From Halobacterium litoreum (GTDB taxonomy: Archaea; Halobacteriota; Halobacteria; Halobacteriales; Halobacteriaceae): 64,000 nt of DNA. The position numbers were made by a program, and so were the translations under genes. This document shows positions 24,331 to 31,938 of this stretch, one piece after another; position 1 is the stretch's first letter, and each line of letters opens with the position of its first letter. The stretch covers positions 310,001-374,000 of the forward strand of contig NZ_CP089466.1 in NCBI RefSeq assembly GCF_021233415.1, in the 5' to 3' direction. Under the pieces are notes generated by a model, which had not been told where the DNA came from, ran no database searches, and saw only the letters and a list, made by a program, of their open reading frames with translations.

Positions 24331-25362
24331 ATGGTCGCGGGTGACTGGCGCGAACGCATCGACGACATCGACGCACGCCTCGTGGACGAGTACCAGAGCG
24401 GCTTTCCCGTCCGCGAGCGCCCGTTCGAGGCGGTTGCGGACGAACTCGGAACGACGCCCGTGGACGCCCTCGAACGCGTCCAGCGGCTCCGCGACGAGGG
24501 CGTCTTCAGGCGGTTCGGCGCCGTCCTGAATCCGCCCGTCATCGGCTCCTCGACGCTCGCCGCCGTCAAGGCGCCCGAGGACCGCTTCGAAGAGGTGGCC
24601 GACGTAATCAACTCCTACCGGCAGGTCAACCACAACTACCGGCGCGCCCACGAGTGGAATCAGTGGTTCGTCGTCACCGCCGCGAGCCGCGAGAAGCGCG
24701 ACGAGATTCTCGCCGACATCGAGGAACGCACGGGCTGTGCGGTGCTGAACCTCCCGATGCTCACGGACTACTACATCGACCTCGAATTCCCGGTGGTGAA
24801 CTCCGACCGGTTCGCCCGCGAGAGCCTCGACAGCACCGAGGTGTCGGCGACGAACATCAGCGAGTCGGCGACCGGCGACCTCTCCGAACTCGACGCCGAC
24901 CTCCTGCTCGCGATACAGGACGGGTTCCCGCTGTCCGCCACCCCCTACCGGGACGTGGCCGACGAAATCGGCGCGGACGTCGCGGACGTGCTCGACGCCG
25001 TCGAACGCCTCCGCGACGACGGCTGCATCAAGCGCGTCGGCTGCATCGTCAACCACGTCGTCACCGGCTTCGACGCCAACTGCATGGTCGTCTGGGACGT
25101 CCCCGACGACGAACTCGACGAGCGCGGCGTCGAAGTCGGGCAACTCCCGTACGTCACGCTCTGCTACCACCGACCGCGGCGCCCCGAACAGGACTGGGAG
25201 TACAACCTCTTCACGATGATTCACGGCCGCGAGAGCGACGCCGTCGACGCCAAAATCGACGAACTCGCGGCCGACCACCTCCCGTTCGACCACGAGCGCC
25301 TCTACAGCGAGGAAACACTGAAGCAGACCGGCGCGCGCTACGACGACCTGGTCGGCGAGTAG
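24331..25362 (+). CDS. Siroheme decarboxylase, fused AhbA-AhbB type (Lrp/AsnC-like)
   Basis: A 343-residue protein made of two tandem Lrp/AsnC-like units. Unit 1 (about 1-160) has an HTH-like start and the motif NHNYRRAHEWNQWFVV; unit 2 (about 185-340) has CYHRPRRPEQDWEYNLFTMIHGR. The His-x-Tyr-Arg ... Trp-x-Tyr-Asn-Leu-Phe-x-Met-Ile-His-Gly pattern is that of siroheme decarboxylases (AhbA/AhbB, NirDLGH), which remove two acetate carboxyls from siroheme in the alternative haem route of archaea. In many species the two are separate genes. An alternative GTG start lies one codon upstream. Databases often call it an Lrp regulator. Confidence 0.82.
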   Translation: MVAGDWRERIDDIDARLVDEYQSGFPVRERPFEAVADELGTTPVDALERVQRLRDEGVFRRFGAVLNPPVIGSSTLAAVKAPEDRFEEVADVINSYRQVNHNYRRAHEWNQWFVVTAASREKRDEILADIEERTGCAVLNLPMLTDYYIDLEFPVVNSDRFARESLDSTEVSATNISESATGDLSELDADLLLAIQDGFPLSATPYRDVADEIGADVADVLDAVERLRDDGCIKRVGCIVNHVVTGFDANCMVVWDVPDDELDERGVEVGQLPYVTLCYHRPRRPEQDWEYNLFTMIHGRESDAVDAKIDELAADHLPFDHERLYSEETLKQTGARYDDLVGE

Positions 25363-25363
25363 G

Positions 25364-25399
25364 ACGGCGCGACTCGCAGGGACGGCGCGACTCGCAGAG
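25364..25399. repeat. Two tandem copies of an 18-base repeat
   Basis: GACGGCGCGACTCGCAG occurs twice in direct succession just after the AhbA-AhbB stop, followed by a third degenerate unit (AGACGACGCTCCCG). It is non-coding and may be a slippage product. Confidence 0.6.
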
Positions 25400-25464
25400 A
25401 CGACGCTCCCGTCGCTGGTCGGTGCGACGACTCGGAAAAGCGGCGTTCGAGCGGCGACCCCGAA

Positions 25465-25731
25465 CTACTCGCGCGCCGTCATGTACAGCAGCGGCGCGAC
25501 GACGAGCAGCGCGATGCCGAGGAAGCGGTACGTGAACGGGTCTTCGCCCAACATCGAGGCGGGCGTCACGACGAACACCAACCCGAACGTCACGGCGTTG
25601 ATGGAGACGACCTTCCGCGAGCCGATGGGAATGACGCCGACGATGGACAGCGCGAACAACACCAGGAGCGCGTGCCCAACGTGGTAGTTCACGAGGAAGT
25701 CGTCGATGAGGGGCAGCGGTGTGAACGCCAT
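25465..25731 (-). CDS. Small three-helix membrane protein
   Basis: An 88-residue hydrophobic protein with helices at about 17-35, 41-58 and 67-85, linked by short loops (PIGSRKVV; GEDPFTYR). The start MAFTPLPLIDDF has an ATG at 25729-25731. It is followed upstream by another small membrane-protein gene on the same strand 30 bases away, so they may be cotranscribed. No family recognised with confidence. Confidence 0.7.
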   Translation of the reverse strand: MAFTPLPLIDDFLVNYHVGHALLVLFALSIVGVIPIGSRKVVSINAVTFGLVFVVTPASMLGEDPFTYRFLGIALLVVAPLLYMTARE

Positions 25732-25761
25732 TGTTAGTCGAATTTCGCCGCGAAATCCCCT

Positions 25762-25965
25762 TTAAGGTTCCGTTCCACCGCTCGGCCCGAGGTCCAACGG
25801 TCGAAGCCAGTTGTACCACACCACCAGCACCATCGCCGCGTACCCCGTCGCCCACACGACGGCGCCCGCCGTCGGGCGACCCGACTGGTACAACAAGTGG
25901 TTCGCGACGCCCGGCAACACCACGCCCGCCGCCAACACCAACCCCAGTTTCACGCGCGAGTCCAT
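25762..25965 (-). CDS. Small two-helix membrane protein
   Basis: A 67-residue protein beginning MDSRVKLGLVLAAGVVLPGVANHLLY, with a second helix AGAVVWATGYAAMVLVVWYNW and a short polar tail. It lies 30 bases upstream of the next membrane gene on the same strand. Good hydrophobic pattern and positive-inside start support a real gene; function unknown. Confidence 0.65.
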   Translation of the reverse strand: MDSRVKLGLVLAAGVVLPGVANHLLYQSGRPTAGAVVWATGYAAMVLVVWYNWLRPLDLGPSGGTEP

Positions 25966-26215
25966 ACCCCCGGCTACGCACTCGTCCGGGGTGAATCACT
26001 CGGTTCCGCGGCGTCCAGAACCACGGGCCAGACAGACGCCCTGCTGTCGGCGGTACGTCTGTGGAGAACTGCCGGGGTTCGCCGTGGCAGGGTGGGGGCC
26101 GAAGCCGGCGAACCCGGCGACTGCGGGGAGCATGGGTTCCGGGTGTCGGGAACCCGGCTCGGCGTACACGGGGACCGGTACTCAAACCGTCGCGCAGTCG
26201 CAGCGCGTGCGAACG
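25966..26215. other. Structured intergenic region, no gene seen
   Basis: About 250 bases lack a credible open frame. They hold CCGGGGTTCGCC (26082-26093) pairing with GGCGAACCCGG (26117-26127), and GGGTTCC-GGGTGTC-GGAACCC (26134-26154). The paired arms suggest a folded transcript or a remnant of the hairpin families seen elsewhere. Confidence 0.4.
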
Positions 26216-26530
26216 CTACAACCCCATCTGGCGCGCCATCCACTCCTCGCTCGCCCGCCCCATCATCTCCTCCCAGTCCCCGAACCGCGTCCGCTCAGCG
26301 ACGTACTCGTCGAACTCGCTCTCGGACACGTCCGCGAAATCCGCCTTCGAGGACACGTCCCACTCGCTCTCCGCGAGGAACGCCTCGAAACTCTCGACTT
26401 CCGTGTACCGCTGCATGAATCCCGGCGTGAACACCTCCTCGAACGCCGCGTCGCCGTCGAGCGACGACGCTCGCTCGTGCATCTCGTCCACCATCGCCGT
26501 CACGTCACCCTCGCCCCCGTCGCCAGTCAT
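26216..26530 (-). CDS. Small acidic alpha-helical protein, unknown function
   Basis: A 104-residue soluble protein, helix-rich and acidic (VDEMHERASSLDGDAAFEEVFTPGFMQRYTEVESFEAFLAES, then ESEFDEYVAERTRFGDWEEMMGRASEEWMAR). No cysteine, membrane or nucleotide motif is present. The ATG at 26528-26530 is chosen since the frame above it is not acidic. Composition fits genuine haloarchaeal proteins. Function unknown. Confidence 0.68.
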   Translation of the reverse strand: MTGDGGEGDVTAMVDEMHERASSLDGDAAFEEVFTPGFMQRYTEVESFEAFLAESEWDVSSKADFADVSESEFDEYVAERTRFGDWEEMMGRASEEWMARQMGL

Positions 26531-26641
26531 ACGCGGAGTCTCGCGCTCGCTGCAGAAAACCGTTCTCCCCGCACCGCCGCACACAGCCACCGCTCCCGAG
26601 TAACAGTCAACGGACGGCGACGGGAACGTGCGAAAACGGAG

Positions 26642-26715
26642 TGGGTCAGTGCGGATTTGAACCGCAAACTTCCACCTTATCAGAGTGGCGCTCTACCTAG
26701 TTGAGCTACTGACCC
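26642..26715 (-). tRNA. tRNA-Ile (anticodon GAU)
   Basis: The reverse strand folds as a standard tRNA: acceptor GGGTCAG/CTGACCC with discriminator A, D-arm GTAGCTCAACTAGGTAGAGC, anticodon stem CCACT/GGTGG around CTGATAA (anticodon GAT) and T-arm TGCGG-TTCAAAT-CCGCA. No intron and no encoded CCA. A second haloarchaeal Ile-GAU copy often sits in the rRNA spacer; this one stands alone. Confidence 0.95.
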
Positions 26716-26784
26716 GAACGCATCCACACGTTTGCCGGTGGTACAATTAAGGGTTTCCTTTCGACACCGCGGCGCTTGCTTGCG

Positions 26785-27351
26785 TTACTGGTCGCGGTCG
26801 TCGTCCTCGAACTCCACGTCGTAGGCGTCCTCGTCGAGGTCTACCGTGTCCTCGCTGCGCTGGCCGGCGTTCGGCCCGGCGTTCCCGCCCATGTTTGCGT
26901 TCCCGAACGGGCTGTCGTCGCTGTCGCCGGGGAAGCCGAACGTGTAGACGTTCCCGGACGCGAACCCACCGGTCTGCGCGTCGAGTTTCGGCTTCACCAC
27001 CCAGTTCTTGACGGCGTACCGGAACGGGACGCGCGTCAGCGGGAACACGAGCAGGAACCCGAGCGCGTCCGTGAGGAGGCCGGGCGTCAGCAGGAACGCG
27101 CCCGCCGCGATGAGCAGACCGCCGTCTACGAGTTCGTCCGTCGGCGGTTCGCCCTTCGCGAGCGACCGCTGGATTCGCTTGAGGGTGGCGCGTCCCTCGG
27201 CGCGCACGAACAGCGTCCCGAGGAGCGCGGTGAGCACCACGAGCGCCACCGTCAGCTCCCAGCCGATCTCCCCCGCGACGAACACGAGGAAGATGGCGTC
27301 CGCCAGCGGGACGACCAACAGCGCGAGGAACAGCCACCGGAGTCGGGGCAT
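26785..27351 (-). CDS. FxsA family membrane protein
   Basis: A 188-residue protein. The first 120 residues carry the FxsA pattern: helix 1 (WLFLALLVVPLADAIFLVFV), helix 2 (LTVALVVLTALLGTLFVRAEGRATLKRI), GEPPTDELVDGGLLIAAGAFLLTPGLLTDALGFLLVFP. The remaining acidic, Asn/Gly-rich tail is disordered and cytoplasmic, a halophilic addition. In bacteria FxsA is tied to phage-exclusion phenotypes; its cellular role is otherwise unclear. Transcribed alone and divergent from the DUF255 gene. Confidence 0.85.
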   Translation of the reverse strand: MPRLRWLFLALLVVPLADAIFLVFVAGEIGWELTVALVVLTALLGTLFVRAEGRATLKRIQRSLAKGEPPTDELVDGGLLIAAGAFLLTPGLLTDALGFLLVFPLTRVPFRYAVKNWVVKPKLDAQTGGFASGNVYTFGFPGDSDDSPFGNANMGGNAGPNAGQRSEDTVDLDEDAYDVEFEDDDRDQ

Positions 27352-27429
27352 GTGCCGGGGTAGCGGAGCGCGATTGATAGCCTTTCTGTTCGTTTCCCCG
27401 ATTCGTGGATTGTGTATCGTCGGTGCGTT

Positions 27430-27490
27430 CGTGGACGCTCGAAAGCCCTCGGCGGCTTCGCTCCCGCTCGGCGCCTCACCCTGCCGCGGG
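27430..27490. repeat. Fragment related to the GAAAGCCC element
   Basis: GCTCGAAAGCCCTCGGCGGCTTCGCTCCCGCTCGG within the FxsA/DUF255 divergent gap starts with the same CGAAAGCCC word as the elements at 43314 and 52003 and the relative at 3972. Only the first part is recognisable. Confidence 0.4.
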
Positions 27491-27538
27491 ATTCGCTCGT
27501 GTCGAAACGGTTTCCCGGGCGCGTCGCCGAATTCGGGT

Positions 27539-29131
27539 ATGAGCGAGTCTGCGGACGGGACGCGCGTGGAGTGGCGGGAGTGGGGCGACGCGGCGTTCGC
27601 GGAGGCCGCGGAGCGCGACGTGCCGGTGTTGGTGTCGCTGGTGGCGTCGTGGAGCGACTGGTGCCGGCAGATGGACGAGCGGACGTTCGCGGAGCCGCGC
27701 ATCGCGGCGAACGTGAACGACGACTTCGTGCCGGTGCGCGTGGACGCCGACGAGCGGCCGCGAGTCCGGGAGCGGTACAACATGGGCGGGTTCCCGTCGA
27801 CGGTGTTCGTGACGCCCGAGGGCGAGCACATCGCGGGCGCGACGTTCCTCGAACCCGAGGGGTTCCGGCAGGTGCTCCAGCGCGTCCGCGAGACGTGGAA
27901 CGAGAAGGGCGCGGAAGCGGGCCGCGTGCCGCGCTCGCTGCAGGGCGGCGAGCCGCCCGCGGCGCCCGTCTCCGGCGAAGTCGAGCGACTCCTCGCGGGG
28001 CAACTCAGCGACCAGTTCGACGCCGAGCACGGCGGCTGGGGGACGAGCGAGAAGTTCCCGCTGCCGGCGACCGTGGAGTTCGCGTTGAAGCGCGAGCGCG
28101 AGCAGGCGCTCCGGACGCTGGACGCGATTCGCCGGAACCTCGCGGCCGAGGACGGCGGCGTCTACCGGTTCGCCCACGAGCGGAACTGGTCGGACCCACA
28201 GCGCGAGACGGTGCTCTCGGAGAACGCGAGCGTCCTGCGCGCGCTGGCGAACGCCTACCTGCACTCGGGCGAGGACGACTACCGGACGGCCGCCGAGGAC
28301 GTCGTGGACTACGCGACGGGGACGCTGTGGACGGGCGAGGCGTTCGCGGCGAGCGAGCGCCCGGGCGAGGGCGACGCCGCCGACCCCGGCGTGGACGAGA
28401 CGGCGTACGCGGACGTGAACGCGCTCGCGGCGGACGCGCTCCTGACGCTCGCGGCGTACACGGACGACGAGCGCGCGCGCCGGTACGCCGAGCGCACGCT
28501 CGACTACCTCGCAGACGTTCTCGTTGACGACGGCGAGGTCCGGCACTTCGCCGGCGAGGACGCCCCCGTGGGCTTGCTCGCGGACCGCGCGCAGGTCGTG
28601 CGGGCGTTCGCGACGGCCGCGCAGGTGCTGGGCGGCGACTACCTCGACACCGCCCGCACGGTCGCCGACGCCGCCATCGACGACCTGCAGGACGCGACGG
28701 GCGCGTTCCGCGACGGCCCCGAGTCGGGCGCCGGCCTGCTCGACCAACCCCTGCGTCCCATCGACGACGCGGCGGTGCTGGCGGACGCGCTCGTGGACCT
28801 CCACCATCTCACCGGCGAGGCGCGCTACCTCGATTCGGCGCGGAACGCGGTCGGCGCGTTCGCGGGCGCGGCCGACCGGATGGGCGTGCAGGTCGCGGCC
28901 TACGGCACGGCGGCGGCGCGCGTCGCTGGCGACCCGCTCGTGATTGCGGTCGCCGACGAAGCGGGGAGCGACCTCCACCGCGCCGCGCTCCGGATGGCCG
29001 ACCACGAGAAGGTCGTCGTCCCGAACGCCGACGGCGACGCGGGCACGGCGTGGGTGGAGACGCCCGACGGCGCGACCGACACGGTCTCGGAGCCGGCGGC
29101 ACTCGCCGACCTCGTCGCGGACTCGCGGTAG
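27539..29131 (+). CDS. DUF255 / thioredoxin-like and glucosidase-fold protein
   Basis: A 530-residue protein of the YyaL/spermatogenesis-associated-20 family: an N-terminal thioredoxin-like domain (about 1-125) and a C-terminal alpha/alpha-barrel of six-hairpin-glucosidase type (about 150-530; HGGWGTSEKFPLPATVEFAL, GGVYRFAHERNWSDPQRETVLSENA, AYADVNALAADALL). In typical members the thioredoxin site is C-H-W-C-H-V-M with two cysteines; here it reads SDWCRQM, leaving one cysteine. Bacterial members are near 650-700 residues, so this is a short form. Enzymatic role unknown. ATG at 27539 chosen. Confidence 0.82.
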   Translation: MSESADGTRVEWREWGDAAFAEAAERDVPVLVSLVASWSDWCRQMDERTFAEPRIAANVNDDFVPVRVDADERPRVRERYNMGGFPSTVFVTPEGEHIAGATFLEPEGFRQVLQRVRETWNEKGAEAGRVPRSLQGGEPPAAPVSGEVERLLAGQLSDQFDAEHGGWGTSEKFPLPATVEFALKREREQALRTLDAIRRNLAAEDGGVYRFAHERNWSDPQRETVLSENASVLRALANAYLHSGEDDYRTAAEDVVDYATGTLWTGEAFAASERPGEGDAADPGVDETAYADVNALAADALLTLAAYTDDERARRYAERTLDYLADVLVDDGEVRHFAGEDAPVGLLADRAQVVRAFATAAQVLGGDYLDTARTVADAAIDDLQDATGAFRDGPESGAGLLDQPLRPIDDAAVLADALVDLHHLTGEARYLDSARNAVGAFAGAADRMGVQVAAYGTAAARVAGDPLVIAVADEAGSDLHRAALRMADHEKVVVPNADGDAGTAWVETPDGATDTVSEPAALADLVADSR

Positions 29132-29196
29132 GTGCCGGTCGCCGAACGATAAACCGTCGGAGCGTTTTTCTGTCCCCGAGACGAACGACGCACGAC

Positions 29197-29997
29197 ATGG
29201 CAGACTTGAGGGATTTGGGGCTCTCGGAGTACGAGGCGAACGCGTACCGCGCGCTCCTCAGTACCGGGCCGGCAACTGCAAAAGAGTTGTCAGACGAGAG
29301 CGGGGTGCCGATGGGGCGCATCTACGACGTGCTCGGCAGCATCGAATCACAGCATCTCGTGCGCAGTCAGGCCGCGAGTCGCCCGAAGAAGTACGTCGCG
29401 GTCGAACCCGACACCGCCCTCGACCGCCTGCTCGACGACCGGAAACGCGAACTCGAGGAGAAAGCCAGCCAGTACGAGGACGTCGTCGACGAACTCACGC
29501 GCGACCTCCGGGACCCCACCGCGCCCGAGGACGGCTTCTGGACGGCCGCGCTCGGCCCCGAGGACTCCATCGACCTCCTGCTCGAACGCCTCGACGCGGC
29601 CGACGACCGCGTCGTCCTCGTCACCGGCACCCCCTCCTCCAGTTTCGACCTCGACGACGTGAGCGGGCGCGTCTTCGAACGACTCGAAGCAGCCGTCGAC
29701 CGCGGCGTCTCCGTCTCCGTCCTCCTCTCCGCGGACCTCGCGCGCTCGCTCCCGCCGGAAGTCAACGAGCGCTACGCCTCGGTCCTCGCCGACAACCCCG
29801 ACTACGAAGTGCGGTACGGCGACGGCATCGACGGCAACGTCACCATCATCGACGGCGCCGAGGTCTGTCTCGAAGTGTCGAACCCCGTCCAGCCGGACGA
29901 GGCGTTTGCCACCATCGACCTCCAGGACCCCGAGTTCGCCGCCGACGTCTCCGAGGCGTTCGCTGACTCCTGGAGCGACGCCACCGCCCTCAATTAG
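29197..29997 (+). CDS. TrmB-family transcriptional regulator
   Basis: A 266-residue protein with a winged-helix DNA-binding domain at 1-75 (LGLSEYEANAYRALLSTGPATAKELSDESGVPMGRIYDVL), a coiled-coil stretch (LDRLLDDRKRELEEKASQYEDVVDEL) and a C-terminal effector domain of the phospholipase-D-like TrmB type. It belongs to the same subfamily as the regulator at 45694, sharing the SGVPMGR-YDVL recognition region. Known relatives sense sugars or control metabolic genes. The ATG at 29197 fits the conserved start. Targets unknown; it ends at the left edge of the AT-rich island. Confidence 0.88.
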   Translation: MADLRDLGLSEYEANAYRALLSTGPATAKELSDESGVPMGRIYDVLGSIESQHLVRSQAASRPKKYVAVEPDTALDRLLDDRKRELEEKASQYEDVVDELTRDLRDPTAPEDGFWTAALGPEDSIDLLLERLDAADDRVVLVTGTPSSSFDLDDVSGRVFERLEAAVDRGVSVSVLLSADLARSLPPEVNERYASVLADNPDYEVRYGDGIDGNVTIIDGAEVCLEVSNPVQPDEAFATIDLQDPEFAADVSEAFADSWSDATALN

Positions 29998-30085
29998 TTC
30001 CAGTTCAATTCCTCAAAGATATATTGAATTTACCATGAGCATTATCGCTCATTGATGGGCTTAGCCCAAGATAACGAAGTAACAA

Positions 30086-30805
30086 CTAGTATTCTTCTTT
30101 CAAATAAACTTTGGCCGTCTCTTTATGTCTTTCAAGCTTTTGTTCATCATACTCGCTATGGCGAGATTCTTCAAAATGTTCAAAGTAATTATTGAGTAAA
30201 TCAAGCAGATTCTCGGGCAAGTCGGTCCCCTCCCACCAGTTCCACCAATACTGTGGAATTGGCTCCTCGCCTTCAGGTGCGAGTGTCCGCGCAGATCTGT
30301 GAATACGAATGCCAAATGGTGGGGCTTCGGTTTCAGCCTCGTACGCGTCAGCCATTGGAACCCCTACCAAGATGCTATTCTTGTATCCCTCTGATCCAGC
30401 GATTGTTTCGGAGACCGATTCTGTTGTGTCTCCACCATGGTAGAGCGGTCCAAACGCAACTGCGGCTCTAATAATGGAGGTGTAATAAACCTCGAAATGG
30501 TCTTGTTCAGATTCTCCAACTAAATATTCCGCGTATCCTCTGAATATATCCTGTAGAAAGCCGATAAGCTCAAACTTCTCATCTGAAACGATGTACATCC
30601 CATCCATCATCGGGAAAATGTCGACATCGTAGTCATTCTGGACATCAAGGACTGCGTTGTGCATTTTTAGAACTTTGACTGCTCCAGTCTTCACAGATCG
30701 CCTCATTGCATTTGCAGTCCCCATTATGTCTAACCAAGCGATGTACTGGTTTTTGGGAGACTGCAACTCAGACGGGTCAACATATGGATCAATACTTGGA
30801 GGCAT
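30086..30805 (-). CDS. Predicted nucleotidyl-cyclase/palm-fold protein in AT-rich island
   Basis: A 239-residue protein of unusual composition with AT-rich codons. The order of motifs recalls class III nucleotidyl cyclase or palm-type polymerase domains: YIAWLDIMG (Asp26), then IFPMMDGMYIVSD (Asp68) about 40 residues on, followed by IIRAAVAFGPLYHGG (Arg113) and ILVGVPMADAYEAE (about 145-158). Two Asp residues at these positions usually hold the two metal ions. The end is helical and aromatic (QYWWNWWEGTDLPENLLDLLNNYF). This is fold-level inference with no database check; it may also be an inactive relative. It is transcribed alone and toward the TrmB gene. Confidence 0.6.
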   Translation of the reverse strand: MPPSIDPYVDPSELQSPKNQYIAWLDIMGTANAMRRSVKTGAVKVLKMHNAVLDVQNDYDVDIFPMMDGMYIVSDEKFELIGFLQDIFRGYAEYLVGESEQDHFEVYYTSIIRAAVAFGPLYHGGDTTESVSETIAGSEGYKNSILVGVPMADAYEAETEAPPFGIRIHRSARTLAPEGEEPIPQYWWNWWEGTDLPENLLDLLNNYFEHFEESRHSEYDEQKLERHKETAKVYLKEEY

Positions 30806-30821
30806 ATTACTACACTTCCAA

Positions 30822-30841
30822 CGAGAATGAATAAATTTAGG
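30822..30841 (-). promoter_or_regulatory. Promoter of the AT-rich island gene
   Basis: On the gene strand CTAAATTTATTCATTC lies about 20-37 bases before the ATG at 30805, matching a haloarchaeal TATA box for a leaderless transcript. The gene therefore carries its own promoter and need not rely on the host operon. Confidence 0.5.
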
Positions 30842-30852
30842 GGTGAAACGGC

Positions 30853-30885
30853 AACTGGCAGATGCAAATAGTGGATCTGCCAGTT
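30853..30885. repeat. Perfect 11-bp inverted repeat upstream of island gene
   Basis: AACTGGCAGAT and ATCTGCCAGTT flank an 11-base loop. It sits 44 bases 3' of the mptA stop and 48 bases 5' of the island gene start, so it could be a terminator for mptA, an operator for the island gene or an end of the inserted DNA. Confidence 0.6.
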
Positions 30886-30928
30886 TCGCTAGTACTGAAG
30901 GCTCACTAAACCAGAGGAAGAAAATTAA

Positions 30929-31864
30929 TTACTTGTTCCCGTTCACTTCGCCCTTCAGCGTCCCGAACTCCGCGACGCGCTCGGCGTGCGCGTTGTGCTG
31001 GTGAATCGACTCGTCGTTTGACTGTTTCATCGTCACCACCGCGTCCTCGGGCAGGTGGGCGAACTCCTCGACGACGCCCCGTGCCATCGACCGCACGCAG
31101 TCCTCCACGAACTTCGCGTTGGCGTGTGCGGCGTACGTCATGTGGTCCTCGTCCGGGCGCTTCGCGAGGTTGTAGATGCGCGCGCTCATCGAGTCCCGTG
31201 CCACGTCGATGACGTCCAGCAGGTCGACGTCAGGGTCGCCCGCGGCCTCGACGGTGAGCGTCGCGTGCCCGCGCTGGCTGTGACCCGCCTGCGGAACCTC
31301 ACGGAGGAACTCCGCGACCTCGTCCTCGCCGACGCCCAACTCGCGGAGTTTCTCGCGGGCGGACGCGCTCATCATCTGCTGGCTGCACGGACACACCGTC
31401 ATCCCGACGACGCGCGCGCCGACCTCCTCGCGCGTCGGTTCGTCCTCGCGCGCCGTCGCCGACGCGAGGATGTCCACCGTGCCCTGCGTCGCGCGTTCGC
31501 TCGCCGGCGTCTCGTCCTGAATCATCAACTCCGCCTCCATCTGCACTGTCGCCGTCGTCGTGTAGTCGTGTTTCTCCAGCAGGCGCTCGGCGGTCTCTCC
31601 GCACATCTCCTCGACGCGGTAGACGGGTTCGGAGACGGCGTCTTCCAGCGTCTCGTCGATGACCTCCATGTTCCGGCTCATGTCGATGCCCTTCCGGCCC
31701 TGCGGGAGGTCGACGTACACCTCGAACTCCGCCATCAACACGATGGGGCGCTTGTCCTCGCGGGCTATCTTCACGAGTTTCTCGACGCCGGTCACGCCGA
31801 CTTGACTCAAGCCGACCGCGACGTCCGGCTCGGACGCCTGCACGTCCGGAAGCTGCTTGCTCAT
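30929..31864 (-). CDS. mptA: GTP cyclohydrolase, type IV (MptA/FolE2 family)
   Basis: A 311-residue enzyme that opens GTP for pterin synthesis. Landmarks of the FolE2/MptA family are [41 protein letters not shown], the metal-site [10 protein letters not shown] (Cys158, Cys160), [14 protein letters not shown] and [17 protein letters not shown]. In haloarchaea this enzyme feeds both tetrahydrofolate and archaeosine precursors; RaSEA at 2811 uses the latter route. The ATG at 31862-31864 is the start. It lies next to the NAD kinase gene on the same strand with a 74-base gap. Confidence 0.92.
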   Translation of the reverse strand: MSKQLPDVQASEPDVAVGLSQVGVTGVEKLVKIAREDKRPIVLMAEFEVYVDLPQGRKGIDMSRNMEVIDETLEDAVSEPVYRVEEMCGETAERLLEKHDYTTTATVQMEAELMIQDETPASERATQGTVDILASATAREDEPTREEVGARVVGMTVCPCSQQMMSASAREKLRELGVGEDEVAEFLREVPQAGHSQRGHATLTVEAAGDPDVDLLDVIDVARDSMSARIYNLAKRPDEDHMTYAAHANAKFVEDCVRSMARGVVEEFAHLPEDAVVTMKQSNDESIHQHNAHAERVAEFGTLKGEVNGNK

Positions 31865-31938
31865 TGCCCGACAGTTCGGCTGGAACCTCACTAACGCTTT
31901 CCCTTCCGGCACTACGCCGCGGCGTCTCGGACGCGCCG

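Larger units (their letters stand above)
29998..30928. other. AT-rich island (atypical base composition)
   Basis: From the TrmB stop to the mptA stop the DNA is markedly AT-rich (one counted 60-base line at 30121 holds 21 G or C), against about two-thirds G+C in the flanks. It holds one gene and its promoter. Boundaries coincide with the ends of two neighbouring genes. TGGGC-TTA-GCCCA at about 30056-30068 and AACTGGCAGAT/ATCTGCCAGTT at 30853-30885 frame it. No transposase, integrase or clear target-site duplication is seen. Recent acquisition is the likely explanation. Confidence 0.8.

Noticed and set aside
25364-25430. Possible CRISPR-like tandem repeat
   Set aside because: Two 18-base copies without spacers and without cas genes; a slippage repeat is simpler.
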